64,000 nucleotides of DNA from Vreelandella hamiltonii (GCF_014651775.1 NZ_BMXN01000009.1:1-64000); one strand, 5' to 3'; positions 45,998-54,489 are shown, numbered from the stretch's first letter. Translations and numbers: made by a program. Notes: a model not told the origin generated them from the sequence alone.

Positions 45998-46018
45998 ACG
46001 CACAAAAAGGTAAGTACC

Positions 46019-46429
46019 ATGACCCGTCACTCAACGCCCCCTGATCAAAGCGCCAGCCATGGGGCACTCGCCAATGCCATGCGCCGTGGCGAAGTACTCG
46101 CAAAAGCCTGCCCATCACGGCAGATTTTGAAACACGTGACCAGCCAGTGGGGGGTTTTAGTGCTGCTGGTGTTGATGAAAGGCACCCACCGCTTCAGCGA
46201 ACTGCGCCGCAAGATCGAGGGTGTCAGTGAGAAAATGCTGGCACAAACGCTTCAGCAACTGGAAGAAGATGGCCTGGTCGCACGCTATGCGCGTCCCGTT
46301 GTGCCGCCGCATGTGGAGTATTCATTAACGTCGCCAGGCAAAGAGCTGGGGCAGCACATCGAAGCGCTAACCGATTGGATCGAACACAACCTGCCTACAC
46401 TGCTTGCTGCAAGCCGAAAGCCTGACTAG
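46019..46429 (+). CDS. HxlR family winged-helix regulator (QorR/YtfH type)
   Basis: 136 aa. Winged helix of the HxlR type with FSELRRKIEGVSEKMLAQTLQQLEEDGLVAR (recognition helix and wing). The conserved N-terminal cysteine lies in KACPSRQIL (about residue 27) and may sense quinones or disulfide stress. It is divergent from the qorB-like gene, and the palindrome in the gap should be its operator. Confidence 0.88.
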   Translation: MTRHSTPPDQSASHGALANAMRRGEVLAKACPSRQILKHVTSQWGVLVLLVLMKGTHRFSELRRKIEGVSEKMLAQTLQQLEEDGLVARYARPVVPPHVEYSLTSPGKELGQHIEALTDWIEHNLPTLLAASRKPD

Positions 46430-47109
46430 CTACCCATGCTCAAGCGATGCAGGGCCGCATTACTTTGCACGATGGAGGGCGTGACCTCATCCAGCGCCAC
46501 CTTGACCATGCCCGCTGCCACGGCCTCTACCGAAATAGGCCGCAGGGTAAGCGGTAGCCACCGCACTGCGGGTGCCAGCACCGCGCTCGCCCACGTCTCT
46601 GCCAAGCGCCCATCCTGAGGCCGCCCCAATAACAGCGAGGGGCGAGCAAAGAACACACAGGGCAACCCTAGCGCCTGAATATCCCGCTCCACTTCGCCTT
46701 TCACGCGGTTATAAAATATCGACGAGCGAGCGTTGGCACCGTGCGCCGTCACCACGGCTAACCGGCTCACCCCCGCCGCTTTGCAGGCACGGGCAAACGC
46801 CAGCACCAACCCATGATCCACGCAGCGAAACGCCTCTTTACTCCCTGCCTGCTTTTTCGTGGTGCCCAGCGCTACAAACGCCATGGCCCCAGCGGCCACC
46901 AGCTCGGCAACCTCAGCTTCCAACCGTTCGAAATCCAGCAGCACAGGCTGAAGCCTGGAAGCGTTCGCGTGGGGAAATTCACGGGCAACATCCAGCTCGC
47001 GGCGGGTCACGACGATGACGCTCTCCACCTCATCGCGCTAGGAAAGCTGCGTCACGAGGTGCTGGCCAATGGCGCCAGTGGCACCAAGAACGATGGCGGT
47101 GGTGGGCAT
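46426..47109 (-). pseudogene. NAD(P)-binding oxidoreductase, interrupted by an in-frame stop
   Basis: A full 227-codon frame starts at ATG 47109 (MPTTAIVLGATGAIGQHLVTQLS). TAG at 47038-47040 replaces codon 24, then the frame resumes as RDEVESVIVVTRREL to the natural stop at 46426. The nucleotide-binding GATGAIG motif lies before the stop. A restart at GTG 47028 would give a 200-aa protein without the Rossmann glycine motif. Family: NAD(P)H-binding/SDR-a (YbjT/HTATIP2 type). One base change (CAG to TAG) explains it. It overlaps hxlR by 4 bp, convergent. Confidence 0.75.
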
Positions 47110-47216
47110 GATTGACCTCTTGAAAATGTGAACGTCTGGCCAAGCCAGTACGCAGCAGTTTGCTACTGGTGTAGCGTCACGCTACAATTTTTTAAGTCCA
47201 ACGACAGGAGTGACTG

Positions 47217-47438
47217 ATGTCTACTGCAAGCATACGCTTAGATAAAGAACTGGTGGATAAAGCGGCCATCATGGCAAGGGCTTTACACCGTACAACACCC
47301 AAGCAAATAGAACACTGGGCAAAAATCGGCGAGATGATGGAAGACAACCCCGATTTGCCCTACGACTTTGTCCGCCAAGCCATCATCGCACAGGCAGAAC
47401 GTGATGCTGGAAAGCTGGAGGCCTACGATTTTGATTAG
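47217..47438 (+). CDS. ParD-like antitoxin
   Basis: 73 aa. N-terminal ribbon-helix-helix start SIRLDKELVDKAAIMARALHRTTPKQIEHWAKIGEMMEDNPDLPY, of the ParD-like antitoxin family (TA-linked). The acidic C-terminus should wrap the toxin. The stop overlaps the toxin start by 8 bp, the usual antitoxin-first operon. Confidence 0.83.
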   Translation: MSTASIRLDKELVDKAAIMARALHRTTPKQIEHWAKIGEMMEDNPDLPYDFVRQAIIAQAERDAGKLEAYDFD

Positions 47439-47718
47439 CGCTACCAGCGTATTACAAACGCCTTCCTTCAAGAAAGCGGTCAAAAAACTCAAGCCAAATC
47501 AAAAAAAAGACCTGGACTCTGTCATCAGGCAGCTAATGGCCGACCCCTATATGGGAGAACAGAAGAAAGGCGACCTGGCTTTCCTGCGAGTACACAAGTT
47601 CAAAATGAACAAGCAACTGACCCTACTGGGTTATAGCTTCCATGAGGGTGTTCTTGTGCTTGAGCTGATGGCACTGGGCTCACACGAAAACGTCTACCGC
47701 GATATCAAACGACAGTAG
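47431..47718 (+). CDS. RelE/ParE superfamily toxin
   Basis: 95 aa if started at TTG 47431, where GGAGG lies about 9 nt upstream; ATG 47404 would add nine residues. TPSFKKAVKKLKPNQKKDLDSVIRQLMADPYMGEQKKGDLAFLRVHKFKMNKQLTLLGYSF is the RelE/ParE fold, with basic residues where RelE toxins contact RNA. LELMALGSHENVYRDIKR ends it like many ParE-type toxins. Forms a toxin-antitoxin module with the gene at 47217. Confidence 0.83.
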   Translation: MISATSVLQTPSFKKAVKKLKPNQKKDLDSVIRQLMADPYMGEQKKGDLAFLRVHKFKMNKQLTLLGYSFHEGVLVLELMALGSHENVYRDIKRQ

Positions 47719-47766
47719 CGCGTGGTAACGAGCGAGCAGCGAGGCACCCGCGAGGCCGCGCCACCG
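47715..47766 (+). repeat. Interspersed GC-rich repeat, copy 1
   Basis: A 52-bp element beginning GTAGCGCGTGGTAACGAGCG and containing GCAGCGAGGCACCCGCGAGG. It lies directly after the toxin gene. Related copies are at 50469-50520 and, inverted and slightly diverged, at 60899-60940 and 61034-61075. The gap 47719-47832 holds nothing else. Confidence 0.85.
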
Positions 47767-47832
47767 AGAGAACAGGTAAGCAACCCGCCACGCTCCACCA
47801 TCACTGGAGTGGATAAACACCCACCTCACGAA

Positions 47833-48243
47833 TCAGGTATCGCCCCCTACAAACCGCGACCTCACCTCTGCTGACGGCACCATACAGGCATCTTTCTTAC
47901 CAAAGAGACGATAGCGATGCCGCGCGAATAGTTTATAAGCCGCGTCCCTGATCGGCCTGGGCACCCCCTTGAGCGAATAACACAGCCGCCAAGGCCCTTT
48001 CAGGTCTTTGGCAATCTCAAGGGCGGCATCCGAGAGCACATAACACTCACCCTCCTTGATCAGCACCAGGGTGTCCGTGCCCACATCGGGGACGTTGAAG
48101 CGCTCCGTCAGCTCTTGGGCCAACTCACTCTGCATCGGGGTGAAGGCAAAGACGCCCTCTGGATCTCTCTTGATGATGAAATTCACCGCGCCGTTGCAGA
48201 AGTTGCACACACCATCGAATATCACGATATGCCGATTATCCAT
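47833..48243 (-). CDS. DCC family thiol-disulfide oxidoreductase-like protein
   Basis: 136-aa DUF393 protein. The N-terminal VIFDGVCNFCNGAVNFIIKRD carries the DxxCxxC (DGVCNFC) motif that names the family. A thioredoxin-like fold is predicted, with no characterised reaction. It stands alone, followed by a GNAT gene 52 bp upstream on the same strand. Confidence 0.88.
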   Translation of the reverse strand: MDNRHIVIFDGVCNFCNGAVNFIIKRDPEGVFAFTPMQSELAQELTERFNVPDVGTDTLVLIKEGECYVLSDAALEIAKDLKGPWRLCYSLKGVPRPIRDAAYKLFARHRYRLFGKKDACMVPSAEVRSRFVGGDT

Positions 48244-48294
48244 AGGCTCCTGAAGAAAGAAGACGTTCGTTCGACATGGGCAAGTTGCCTGACA

Positions 48295-48816
48295 CTACGG
48301 GCAACGGCGTACCATGGCAATTCGCTGCATCGGGTCGGGAAGCGCTGCCCGCTGTTCTCGCAAGATAGCGCAGAGCTCTGCACCGCACTCTTCTTCCGGA
48401 TGCTTCACAAAACCATGTTTCTCGTAGAAGGGCTTATTCCAGGGCAAATGCGCATAGGTGGTAAGCCAGAGGGGCCGATGAGCGCTCCATGAAATAGCGT
48501 GATGAACCAGCATGCTACCTATCCCTTGGTGCATATGGCCCGTGCGTACGGAAAGTTGATCCAGATAAGGCTCTCCATCAACGTCACCGAGGATCATGAA
48601 GCCGACAGGCCTATTGCCAGTGTCAGCGGCCACCAGGGCAAGCCCGCGTTCAATGGCAAGAGCCCACCGCTGCTGTTCGGATACCACAAAAGGATGCCCC
48701 TGCTCGATATCGATGTCGAGCCCAGCACGAACGAACAGCTGACTCGCATCATCGTCGATGGCTACCAGCGCCCCCAGCTCATTAACATGGGCTGTACGCA
48801 GCGTTACTCCGTTCAT
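48295..48816 (-). CDS. GNAT family N-acetyltransferase
   Basis: 173 aa. The acetyl-CoA pyrophosphate loop is HMHQGIGSMLVHHAI (the Q/RxxGxG/A motif as QGIGS). GFMILGDVDGEPYLDQLSV precedes it, and YEKHGFVKHPEEECG is the C-terminal hallmark. Substrate unknown. Its HPEEECG ending resembles small-molecule or aminoglycoside-like acetyltransferases only in general. Confidence 0.85.
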   Translation of the reverse strand: MNGVTLRTAHVNELGALVAIDDDASQLFVRAGLDIDIEQGHPFVVSEQQRWALAIERGLALVAADTGNRPVGFMILGDVDGEPYLDQLSVRTGHMHQGIGSMLVHHAISWSAHRPLWLTTYAHLPWNKPFYEKHGFVKHPEEECGAELCAILREQRAALPDPMQRIAMVRRCP

Positions 48817-48895
48817 GATGCCGCTCCTTGATTGTTCGAGCGCCTATTGGGTGGACCTATTGGATGGAAAAGGTTAACCAAAATGCCTAGCCGCT

Positions 48896-49408
48896 TCATG
48901 AGGAAACGTTGCCCGTCACCACCTGTCCAGCACTTTGTCGAGGTGGTGTATTGGTCGGTGAGAACCACAGCACCGTCACCATGCCCGCCAACACCAGCGC
49001 CACTCCCAACACACGCCCCATGCTGAGCTCTCTGACAGGCAAGTTCATCCAGCCGTGGTAATCCAGCAGCAGAGATGCGATCAACTGCCCTGCAATCACA
49101 CACACCATGAAGCTGGTGGCTCCCACTCGCGGCACCAGTATCAGCGCCGACGACACATAGATAGCGCCTGCCACGCCGCCCAGCCATGCCCACGCGGGAA
49201 GGTGCCTGATAACAGGAGGCGCTGCCTGCATCGCCAGCGCAATGGGAATAACGACCAGAATACTCACCATCAGAGAGACCAGTGTCGCCCAAAGAGGATG
49301 GCCCAACGCTCGGCCCAATTCGGCGTTGCTACCTGCTTGAAACGGCACCAAAGCGCCCGCGATGACCGCCACCGCCGCCAGTGCCACTACGCAGAAAGAT
49401 GAGTTCAT
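48896..49408 (-). CDS. YdcZ/DMT-family membrane protein
   Basis: 170 aa with five hydrophobic segments. It matches the DUF606/YdcZ class of small DMT-superfamily proteins: LVPFQAGSNAELGRALGHPLWATLVS and GVAGAIYVSSALILVPRVGATSFMVCVIAGQLIASLLLDYHG. Function is unknown, possibly export of small molecules. It is divergent from a LysR gene. Confidence 0.85.
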   Translation of the reverse strand: MNSSFCVVALAAVAVIAGALVPFQAGSNAELGRALGHPLWATLVSLMVSILVVIPIALAMQAAPPVIRHLPAWAWLGGVAGAIYVSSALILVPRVGATSFMVCVIAGQLIASLLLDYHGWMNLPVRELSMGRVLGVALVLAGMVTVLWFSPTNTPPRQSAGQVVTGNVSS

Positions 49409-49503
49409 GCCAAGGCTCCTGATACATCTGTAAGGTGCCTTTTATCTTGTATAATTCATTTTAAGAATTGAAATTCCATTTTTTATTTACCACTATTCGG
49501 GTT

Positions 49504-50415
49504 ATGAATAATTTAAGACGCATCGATCTCAACCTGCTGGTTACCCTTCACGCGCTACTGGTGGAAAAGCATGTCTCGCGAGCGGCACGCCGCTTACATA
49601 AAAGCCAACCTGCCGTGAGCCATGCACTCGCCCACCTGCGTGCCATCTTTGACGACCCGCTGCTGGTGCGACGAACAGGCAAACTGGAGCTCACTTCTCG
49701 CGCCAGCGAGCTGCTACCGGCATTGACGGAAGCGCTGCATCAGCTCGGCGCACTGCTCGACCAGCCCGCCTTCGACCCCGCCCAGGCAAAGCGGGTGTTT
49801 CGGCTGGCCATGTCGGACTATGGCTCTCGGGTAATTCTGCCAGGCCTGGTACAGCGCTTGCGCTCCGACGCCCCGGGGGTCGAGCTTCAAGTCGCGCAAG
49901 GTAGCCGAGCCTCGATGCTGGCAGGGGTCCATGACGGAGAGATCGACATGGCGTTTGGCGTGTTCTCGTCACCCCTTTCCGATGAATTGCACACCCATAC
50001 GCTCTTCATCGAACACTTCGTTTGTGCGGCGGATAAAAACACTCTGCCCAGCACGGGTAGCCTGGATAAAACGGCGTGGCTTTCGAGGCCCCACGTGCTG
50101 GTGGCCATGCACAGCAGTGAAAGCAACGAGATAGAGAACGCACTGCATCGCGAAGGCGTCACCCGCCGGGTCGCCATCACTTTGCCCCACTGGGGCGTCG
50201 CCAGCCGCGTGGTGGCCAACACCGACCTGATCCTGACAGCCGCCCGGCGCAGCTTCGATCTGTTTCTGGAAGACTCACCGCTGCGGCTCTTCGCGCCCCC
50301 TTACCCCATCGACCCATTTGCATACGACATGGTCTGGCACTCACGGCGAGAAAGCGATCCCGGCCACAACTGGCTAAGGCAAACGATCATTGAAATACTG
50401 CGAGAAAGCGCGTGA
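49504..50415 (+). CDS. LysR-type transcriptional regulator
   Basis: 303 aa from ATG 49504. Helix-turn-helix LLVEKHVSRAARRLHKSQPAVSHALAHLRAIFDDPLLVRR. The effector domain includes DGEIDMAFGVFSS. Its likely target is the divergent YdcZ-like gene 96 bp away. The intergenic region is AT-rich and short. No ligand can be predicted. Confidence 0.85.
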   Translation: MNNLRRIDLNLLVTLHALLVEKHVSRAARRLHKSQPAVSHALAHLRAIFDDPLLVRRTGKLELTSRASELLPALTEALHQLGALLDQPAFDPAQAKRVFRLAMSDYGSRVILPGLVQRLRSDAPGVELQVAQGSRASMLAGVHDGEIDMAFGVFSSPLSDELHTHTLFIEHFVCAADKNTLPSTGSLDKTAWLSRPHVLVAMHSSESNEIENALHREGVTRRVAITLPHWGVASRVVANTDLILTAARRSFDLFLEDSPLRLFAPPYPIDPFAYDMVWHSRRESDPGHNWLRQTIIEILRESA

Positions 50416-50468
50416 TGTGAGCACATCGCTTCACGACAGTACGACGCGCCACCCAAGGCAATACACCC

Positions 50469-50520
50469 GTAGCGCGTGGTAACGAGCGATCAGCGAGGCA
50501 CCCGCGAGGCCGCGCCACTG
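50469..50520 (+). repeat. Interspersed GC-rich repeat, copy 2
   Basis: 52 bp beginning GTAGCGCGTGGTAACGAGCG, differing from copy 1 at about two positions. It is located in the gap between convergent LysR and LysE genes, 54 bp after the LysR stop. Confidence 0.85.
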
Positions 50521-50549
50521 AGCTGAGCGAAATGCACCCAGCAACATTG

Positions 50550-51170
50550 TCACTCACGGCGGGCCAATAGCAGCCCTGCTCCCGCACTTCCCAATAACCC
50601 GGCACACACTCGATTGAACAGGCGCCGCATGGAGGGGCGCGAGAACCAGTGGCGCAATGCCTTGCCGAAGAACGCGTAACCGGCGATGGCGACCCACTCC
50701 AGCATCAGAAATAGCGCCCCGAGTATCAGGAACTGAAGCCCTACGGAACCCGCAGGGTCGACAAACTGGGGCAGGAACGCGGTAAAGATCAGGATGGCTT
50801 TGGGGTTGCCCGCTGCCAGCAGGAACTCCTGTCTCGCCAGTTGAAGCAGGTTTTTGCCACCCGGCGCCTCGCTATCGCCTTCTGCTGGGTCTGCGTTCCA
50901 GAGCTGATACGCCAGCCAGAAGAGGTACAGCCCACCGGCGATTTTGACGGCGAGAAACACCTTTTCGGAGGTATGCAGCACGGTGGCCAACCCGGTAGCG
51001 GCCAATGTAATCATGCCCACAAAGGCTACCAACCGACCCATCCCCGCATAGCAGGCCACCCGCATGCCGTATCGCTTGGCATTCGCCATGGAGAGCAGAT
51101 TGTTGGGGCCGGGGGCCATGTTCAGGGCAAAACATGCAGGTATGAATAACAGGAGCGTCATCAGGGTCAT
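50550..51170 (-). CDS. LysE/RhtB family amino acid exporter
   Basis: 206 aa from ATG 51170, six hydrophobic segments, Rht/LysE family. The N-terminal PACFALNMAPGPNNLLSMANAKRYG carries the family GPN motif, and AGGLYLFWLAYQLW and AAGNPKAILIFTAFLPQF are typical. It probably exports an amino acid such as homoserine, threonine or lysine. A start five codons upstream (51185) is possible. Confidence 0.88.
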   Translation of the reverse strand: MTLMTLLLFIPACFALNMAPGPNNLLSMANAKRYGMRVACYAGMGRLVAFVGMITLAATGLATVLHTSEKVFLAVKIAGGLYLFWLAYQLWNADPAEGDSEAPGGKNLLQLARQEFLLAAGNPKAILIFTAFLPQFVDPAGSVGLQFLILGALFLMLEWVAIAGYAFFGKALRHWFSRPSMRRLFNRVCAGLLGSAGAGLLLARRE

Positions 51171-51200
51171 GTCGGTTCCCACCATCTAAAGTGAAAAGGG

Positions 51201-52166
51201 TCAGCTCCCGGCAGCCAGCTCATCTGCCTTCGCCCTGAGCTGATTGGTGACACCAAACGGAATATGAACAGAAGGCACCACCGCACTGTCAGACTGCAAA
51301 TGGCCAGACTGATCATCGAAGAAGATATGCGGCTTCAACACACCCAACACTCTGCCCTTCTCGATGCCGCCGAGGAAGAACGCATCGTTGGCCATGACGC
51401 CCCAGCTTTTCAGCGTTTTCAAGGCGCGCTCATGGGAAGGCGCATTGCGGGCGGTGACAATCGACACGCGTATACGGTTTTCATACTCGGGGTGCTGCTG
51501 CTTGTACGCTTCTTCCGCCGACTGGATTCTTGAAATGCGTACCAGGAACTCTTTCAGTGGCCCAGGATGGTGGGGCTGCATCACCTTATTGACTTCATGA
51601 TCATGGAAGGCCGTGAGTCCTGATGCCTGCATAACCGACTCGGATTCGTCGCCCGCCAGCACGCCATCAAAGTCAAAAGCGATGCGCAGTGTCTGGTCGT
51701 CTTCATCATCGTCAAACATGGAATCCAGCACCTGCCCCGCCGGGTGCCCGCTGCCAATGGCGGCCTCCACGTCAGGCTTGTGGCCAGACAAAAATAGCGC
51801 AATGTTCAACGCGGGAATGTACTCATAGGGCGAACGCCCCTGCATAAAGATCGCCCGGGTAATGCCCAGCCCGTAGTGCTCGATGGTTTTCATAACGCGC
51901 AAGCCGGTATCCGGGTCGTTGCGTGACAGCAGCACCACCTCCACCAGCGGGTCTTCCGGGCTGGGGCTCAAGTCGTTCAACGCCAGCAGCCGCTTGATAA
52001 ACGGAAACGCGATGCCCTTGGGGAGCGGAACCTCAAGATTCTTCTCCTGATATTCGCGGTACTGCTCCTCCCCCTCGCGGCGAAAGACGGCATCGGATTC
52101 GCTCAGATCAAAGACCGCACTGGAGGCAACGCCAATGACCAGACGGTTATCGAGTTCGTAGGGCAT
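51201..52166 (-). CDS. Cytosolic 5'-nucleotidase family protein
   Basis: 321 aa from ATG 52166. It matches the NT5C1-type (PF06189) HAD family that dephosphorylates nucleoside 5'-monophosphates. FDFDGVLAGDESE (about residue 190) is the HAD DxD-like motif, and PHIFFDDQSGHL (about 285) supplies the metal-binding Asp pair. Early VIGVASSAVFDLSESDAVF is also family-specific. The start overlaps the DUF523 gene end by 20 bp, so they are one operon. Confidence 0.85.
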   Translation of the reverse strand: MPYELDNRLVIGVASSAVFDLSESDAVFRREGEEQYREYQEKNLEVPLPKGIAFPFIKRLLALNDLSPSPEDPLVEVVLLSRNDPDTGLRVMKTIEHYGLGITRAIFMQGRSPYEYIPALNIALFLSGHKPDVEAAIGSGHPAGQVLDSMFDDDEDDQTLRIAFDFDGVLAGDESESVMQASGLTAFHDHEVNKVMQPHHPGPLKEFLVRISRIQSAEEAYKQQHPEYENRIRVSIVTARNAPSHERALKTLKSWGVMANDAFFLGGIEKGRVLGVLKPHIFFDDQSGHLQSDSAVVPSVHIPFGVTNQLRAKADELAAGS

Positions 52167-52674
52167 GCGCTTCCTTTGTGGGTGGTTGGCTTGTTGCGTC
52201 AAGTGCCTTATTAGCATCCTCGATGTCATGCTGGCTAAATACCTGAATATCGTGTCGGCGCAACAGCGCAGCGGTAACCCCCATCCCAGGGTTCCTATTT
52301 CCTGAGAAGTGACCGTCGTAGATGAATGAACTGCCGCAGGAAGGGCTAGCCTCAGCCAGCACGGCTATTTCAATATGAAACCTTTTGCACAGCTCCAGGG
52401 CCACCGACGCACCAGCAATAAAACTATCAGACACAATGTTGCCGCCTTTTTCCATGACGTCGGCCTCACCGTCTAACACACTGTTTCCACAGCCCTCGAA
52501 GATTTCCGCAGGCTCCCTGGGAATACTCATGCCTGCTTCCACCTCTGGGCAAACAGATACCACTCGGCCTTCAGAAATCCACCGCGCCACGATTTGATCA
52601 TGTACCGGTAGGCTACCACCGTCGTACCGGACACTTTTCCCTAGAAGACAGGCACTCATTAGCACTTTTTTCAC
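52147..52674 (-). CDS. DUF523 family protein
   Basis: 175 aa from GTG 52674, with GGGGG 6 nt upstream. Conserved DUF523 motifs: ACLLGKSVRYDGGS, VSVCPEVEAGMSIPREPAEI and AEASPSCGSSFIYDG, with three cysteines that may bind metal or an Fe-S cluster. Function unknown. It is the first gene of a two-gene unit with the 5'-nucleotidase, sharing 20 bp. Confidence 0.87.
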   Translation of the reverse strand: MKKVLMSACLLGKSVRYDGGSLPVHDQIVARWISEGRVVSVCPEVEAGMSIPREPAEIFEGCGNSVLDGEADVMEKGGNIVSDSFIAGASVALELCKRFHIEIAVLAEASPSCGSSFIYDGHFSGNRNPGMGVTAALLRRHDIQVFSQHDIEDANKALDATSQPPTKEAHALRTR

Positions 52675-52954
52675 ATTTACCCCCCTGTCACTGTGATGCA
52701 GACGCTTACTCTCACCAGATGCACAATGTAAGCAGAGATGTTGCATCGAATGGATGGCCTGACCCCGTAGTTGAAAACCAGATGACCATACCGCTCATCG
52801 TGATTATCGCGTGCTGGCCGCAAGGTGCGCACCCAAAGTGACGGACAAGGCATTTGAGGTGGCGCAGCCTAGGCTAATTTTCACCACCTCCATATGCGAA
52901 ACAGCTCGCATATGAACACCATCGCATGCCCTGCAACACCACTTGCTTGATCAC

Positions 52955-53545
52955 CTAAGCAGTATCTTGTGATATATTTTTACATGCTACAAACTCACCC
53001 TTACCTACGGGCAGCGTTGTCGCCGTGAATTCGCCGCTGGTGTTGATGAAACAAAAAAACTCGTCCAGTTCTTCTGCATGCGAAATCGCATTATCGCAAA
53101 CAAGAAGCCCGCCAGGCCGCACAAGAGAAACGATTCGACCAGCAAGCTGAAGGTAGCTTGATCGATCTGCATCGAGAAACACCAGATCAAACAGCTGATC
53201 ACAAGACTCGAGAAAATCCATAGCATCGGCTTGTACTAGTGCAATTTTGTGTTCAAGACCTGCCCGTTTGAAGTTATTTTGGGCCTGAGCAACCTTGAAA
53301 GAGGAAACTTCTAGCGTGGTTATATGCCCATCCTCTGGCAGCGCAGAGGCTATCCACAGTGTGGAATAACCGTTTGATGTACCAATTTCCAACACCCGCT
53401 TCACAGCGCTTGCCTTTATAAGCACTTCCAAAAACTGTCCTGTATGCCTAGTGATATTGAGATACTTACGGTCTCTATCTTCTACCGACGCATCATTCTC
53501 TTGACCTAGTATCTCCAACTCTTTGAGAATTTTCTTGAGCTCCAC
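52955..53545 (-). CDS. O-methyltransferase family SAM-dependent methyltransferase
   Basis: 196 aa from GTG 53545, preceded by AGGAGG at the right 6-nt distance. SAM-binding motif I is VLEIGTSNGYSTLWIA (about residue 53). ITTLEVSSFKVAQAQNNF and LVFLDADRSSYLQL follow, the pattern of catechol-type or caffeoyl-CoA-like O-methyltransferases. Codon and base use are AT-richer than the neighbours. It lies on the far edge of the cassette island; no attC is seen on either side of it, so membership in the array is uncertain. The 280-bp gap to DUF523 holds nothing I recognise. Confidence 0.82.
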   Translation of the reverse strand: MELKKILKELEILGQENDASVEDRDRKYLNITRHTGQFLEVLIKASAVKRVLEIGTSNGYSTLWIASALPEDGHITTLEVSSFKVAQAQNNFKRAGLEHKIALVQADAMDFLESCDQLFDLVFLDADRSSYLQLAGRIVSLVRPGGLLVCDNAISHAEELDEFFCFINTSGEFTATTLPVGKGEFVACKNISQDTA

Positions 53546-53659
53546 GGCGCGCCTCCTGGCAAGTAACACTGGTTATTATATCGGACTCAAAACGAGAAAC
53601 GGAGGCAGACCCTAACCCCGGAACGGCAAGTGTCGTTTACCATGGGCGAGCATCGGCCT

Positions 53660-53896
53660 CTACAATCCTTGCCTTGCTCTTTCTATTGCAGCCGTGACCG
53701 CCGACAAGGCCTGAGGGCTATTCTTCCAGCAGGTAGCCTCAAGCATTAATGCGATTTTTTCCGCAACTACTTCTGGGTCATGGCTCGCCAACTCTGCAAA
53801 GGAGTTTATACCTATTTCCTCAAAACGTTTGACCACTGTAGGGCCTACCCCCTTCACTTCGAGTAGCGCGTTTCTTTCTGAGGTATTGAACACCAT
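53660..53896 (-). CDS. Helix-hairpin-helix protein (cassette-borne)
   Basis: 78 aa. LLEVKGVGPTVVKRFEEIGINSFAELASHDPEVV is a helix-hairpin-helix DNA-binding segment, the only clear domain. The ATG (53896) lies inside the attC R' box at 53893-53899, so the start is tied to the cassette junction. No attC is evident after its stop, so the next junction is missing or decayed. Small HHH proteins are frequent integron cassette products. Confidence 0.8.
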   Translation of the reverse strand: MVFNTSERNALLEVKGVGPTVVKRFEEIGINSFAELASHDPEVVAEKIALMLEATCWKNSPQALSAVTAAIERARQGL

Positions 53897-53961
53897 AACG
53901 AAACCCCTTGAATTACATACAGTTTGATCGCAGCAGCATGAACTACTCCAACTCGTTACAC
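53893..53961 (-). repeat. attC site 6 (after the MreB-like gene)
   Basis: 69 bp. R'' GTGTAAC (complement of 53955-53961) and R' GTTATGG (53893-53899). TAACGA/TCGTTA ends and an inner TTGGA/TTCAA arm can form the bottom-strand hairpin. R' overlaps the HHH start codon. Confidence 0.65.
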
Positions 53962-53967
53962 AAAAGG

Positions 53968-54273
53968 CTAAACATGCACTTCAACCTTACCCGCTCCGGC
54001 AGCATGACCAACTTCGAGCAGACAGCGCTCTTCTACTTCTGAAAGGCCGCCTTCCGTCATGGCCCGAGGATAAATCAGGAGCTTCGGTTTCCTTTTGAAG
54101 AGACCTTTAGCACCCACCTTTGCCAAGCCTTCCTTCATGCACTCGACGGCTGGCATAAATGTTCCTACCAGCAGCCTCGTAGTGGTGAAAGGCTCTTTTG
54201 GCTCGACGACAACCGTATTGTTATTTGCAGTGAATACAATACGATTTTTCAAAATCTCCGCTTTTACTTCCAT
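53968..54273 (-). CDS. MreB-like fragment, 101-aa cassette protein
   Basis: 101 aa from ATG 54273, preceded by GGGAGGT; an upstream ATG (54408) has no ribosome site. RLLVGTFMPAVECMKEGLAKVGAKGLFKRKPKLLIYPRAMTEGGLSEVEERCLLEVGHAAGAGKVEVH aligns by eye with the central MreB segment that reads, in that family, roughly PRxVxxVPxGxTxVERRAxxExAxxAGAxxVxLI. It would be a short actin-fold fragment, not a full MreB. Whether it interferes with MreB is unknown. Confidence 0.6.
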   Translation of the reverse strand: MEVKAEILKNRIVFTANNNTVVVEPKEPFTTTRLLVGTFMPAVECMKEGLAKVGAKGLFKRKPKLLIYPRAMTEGGLSEVEERCLLEVGHAAGAGKVEVHV

Positions 54274-54489
54274 TTTCTCTTGACCTCCCTTGAAGTATGC
54301 TTTATGTCTTTTATTGATCAGAACCATGAACCCGAAACCAGAAAATTCTCCCAACACCAGATAAAAAGGAAAGCGACGGCGTGACTCGCCACTACGGACG
54401 ATAAACAACCTTCGTCACTTGGCTTCAGACTTGCCTCGGAACTCAATATAGCACTTTTCGTTACAACGCCGATAATTGATAAGTCTCAT

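Noticed and set aside
53600-53660. Seventh attC between the HHH gene and the OMT gene
   Set aside because: Only a GTTAGGG-like box is present; no paired R'' box and no foldable arm was found, so it is not called.
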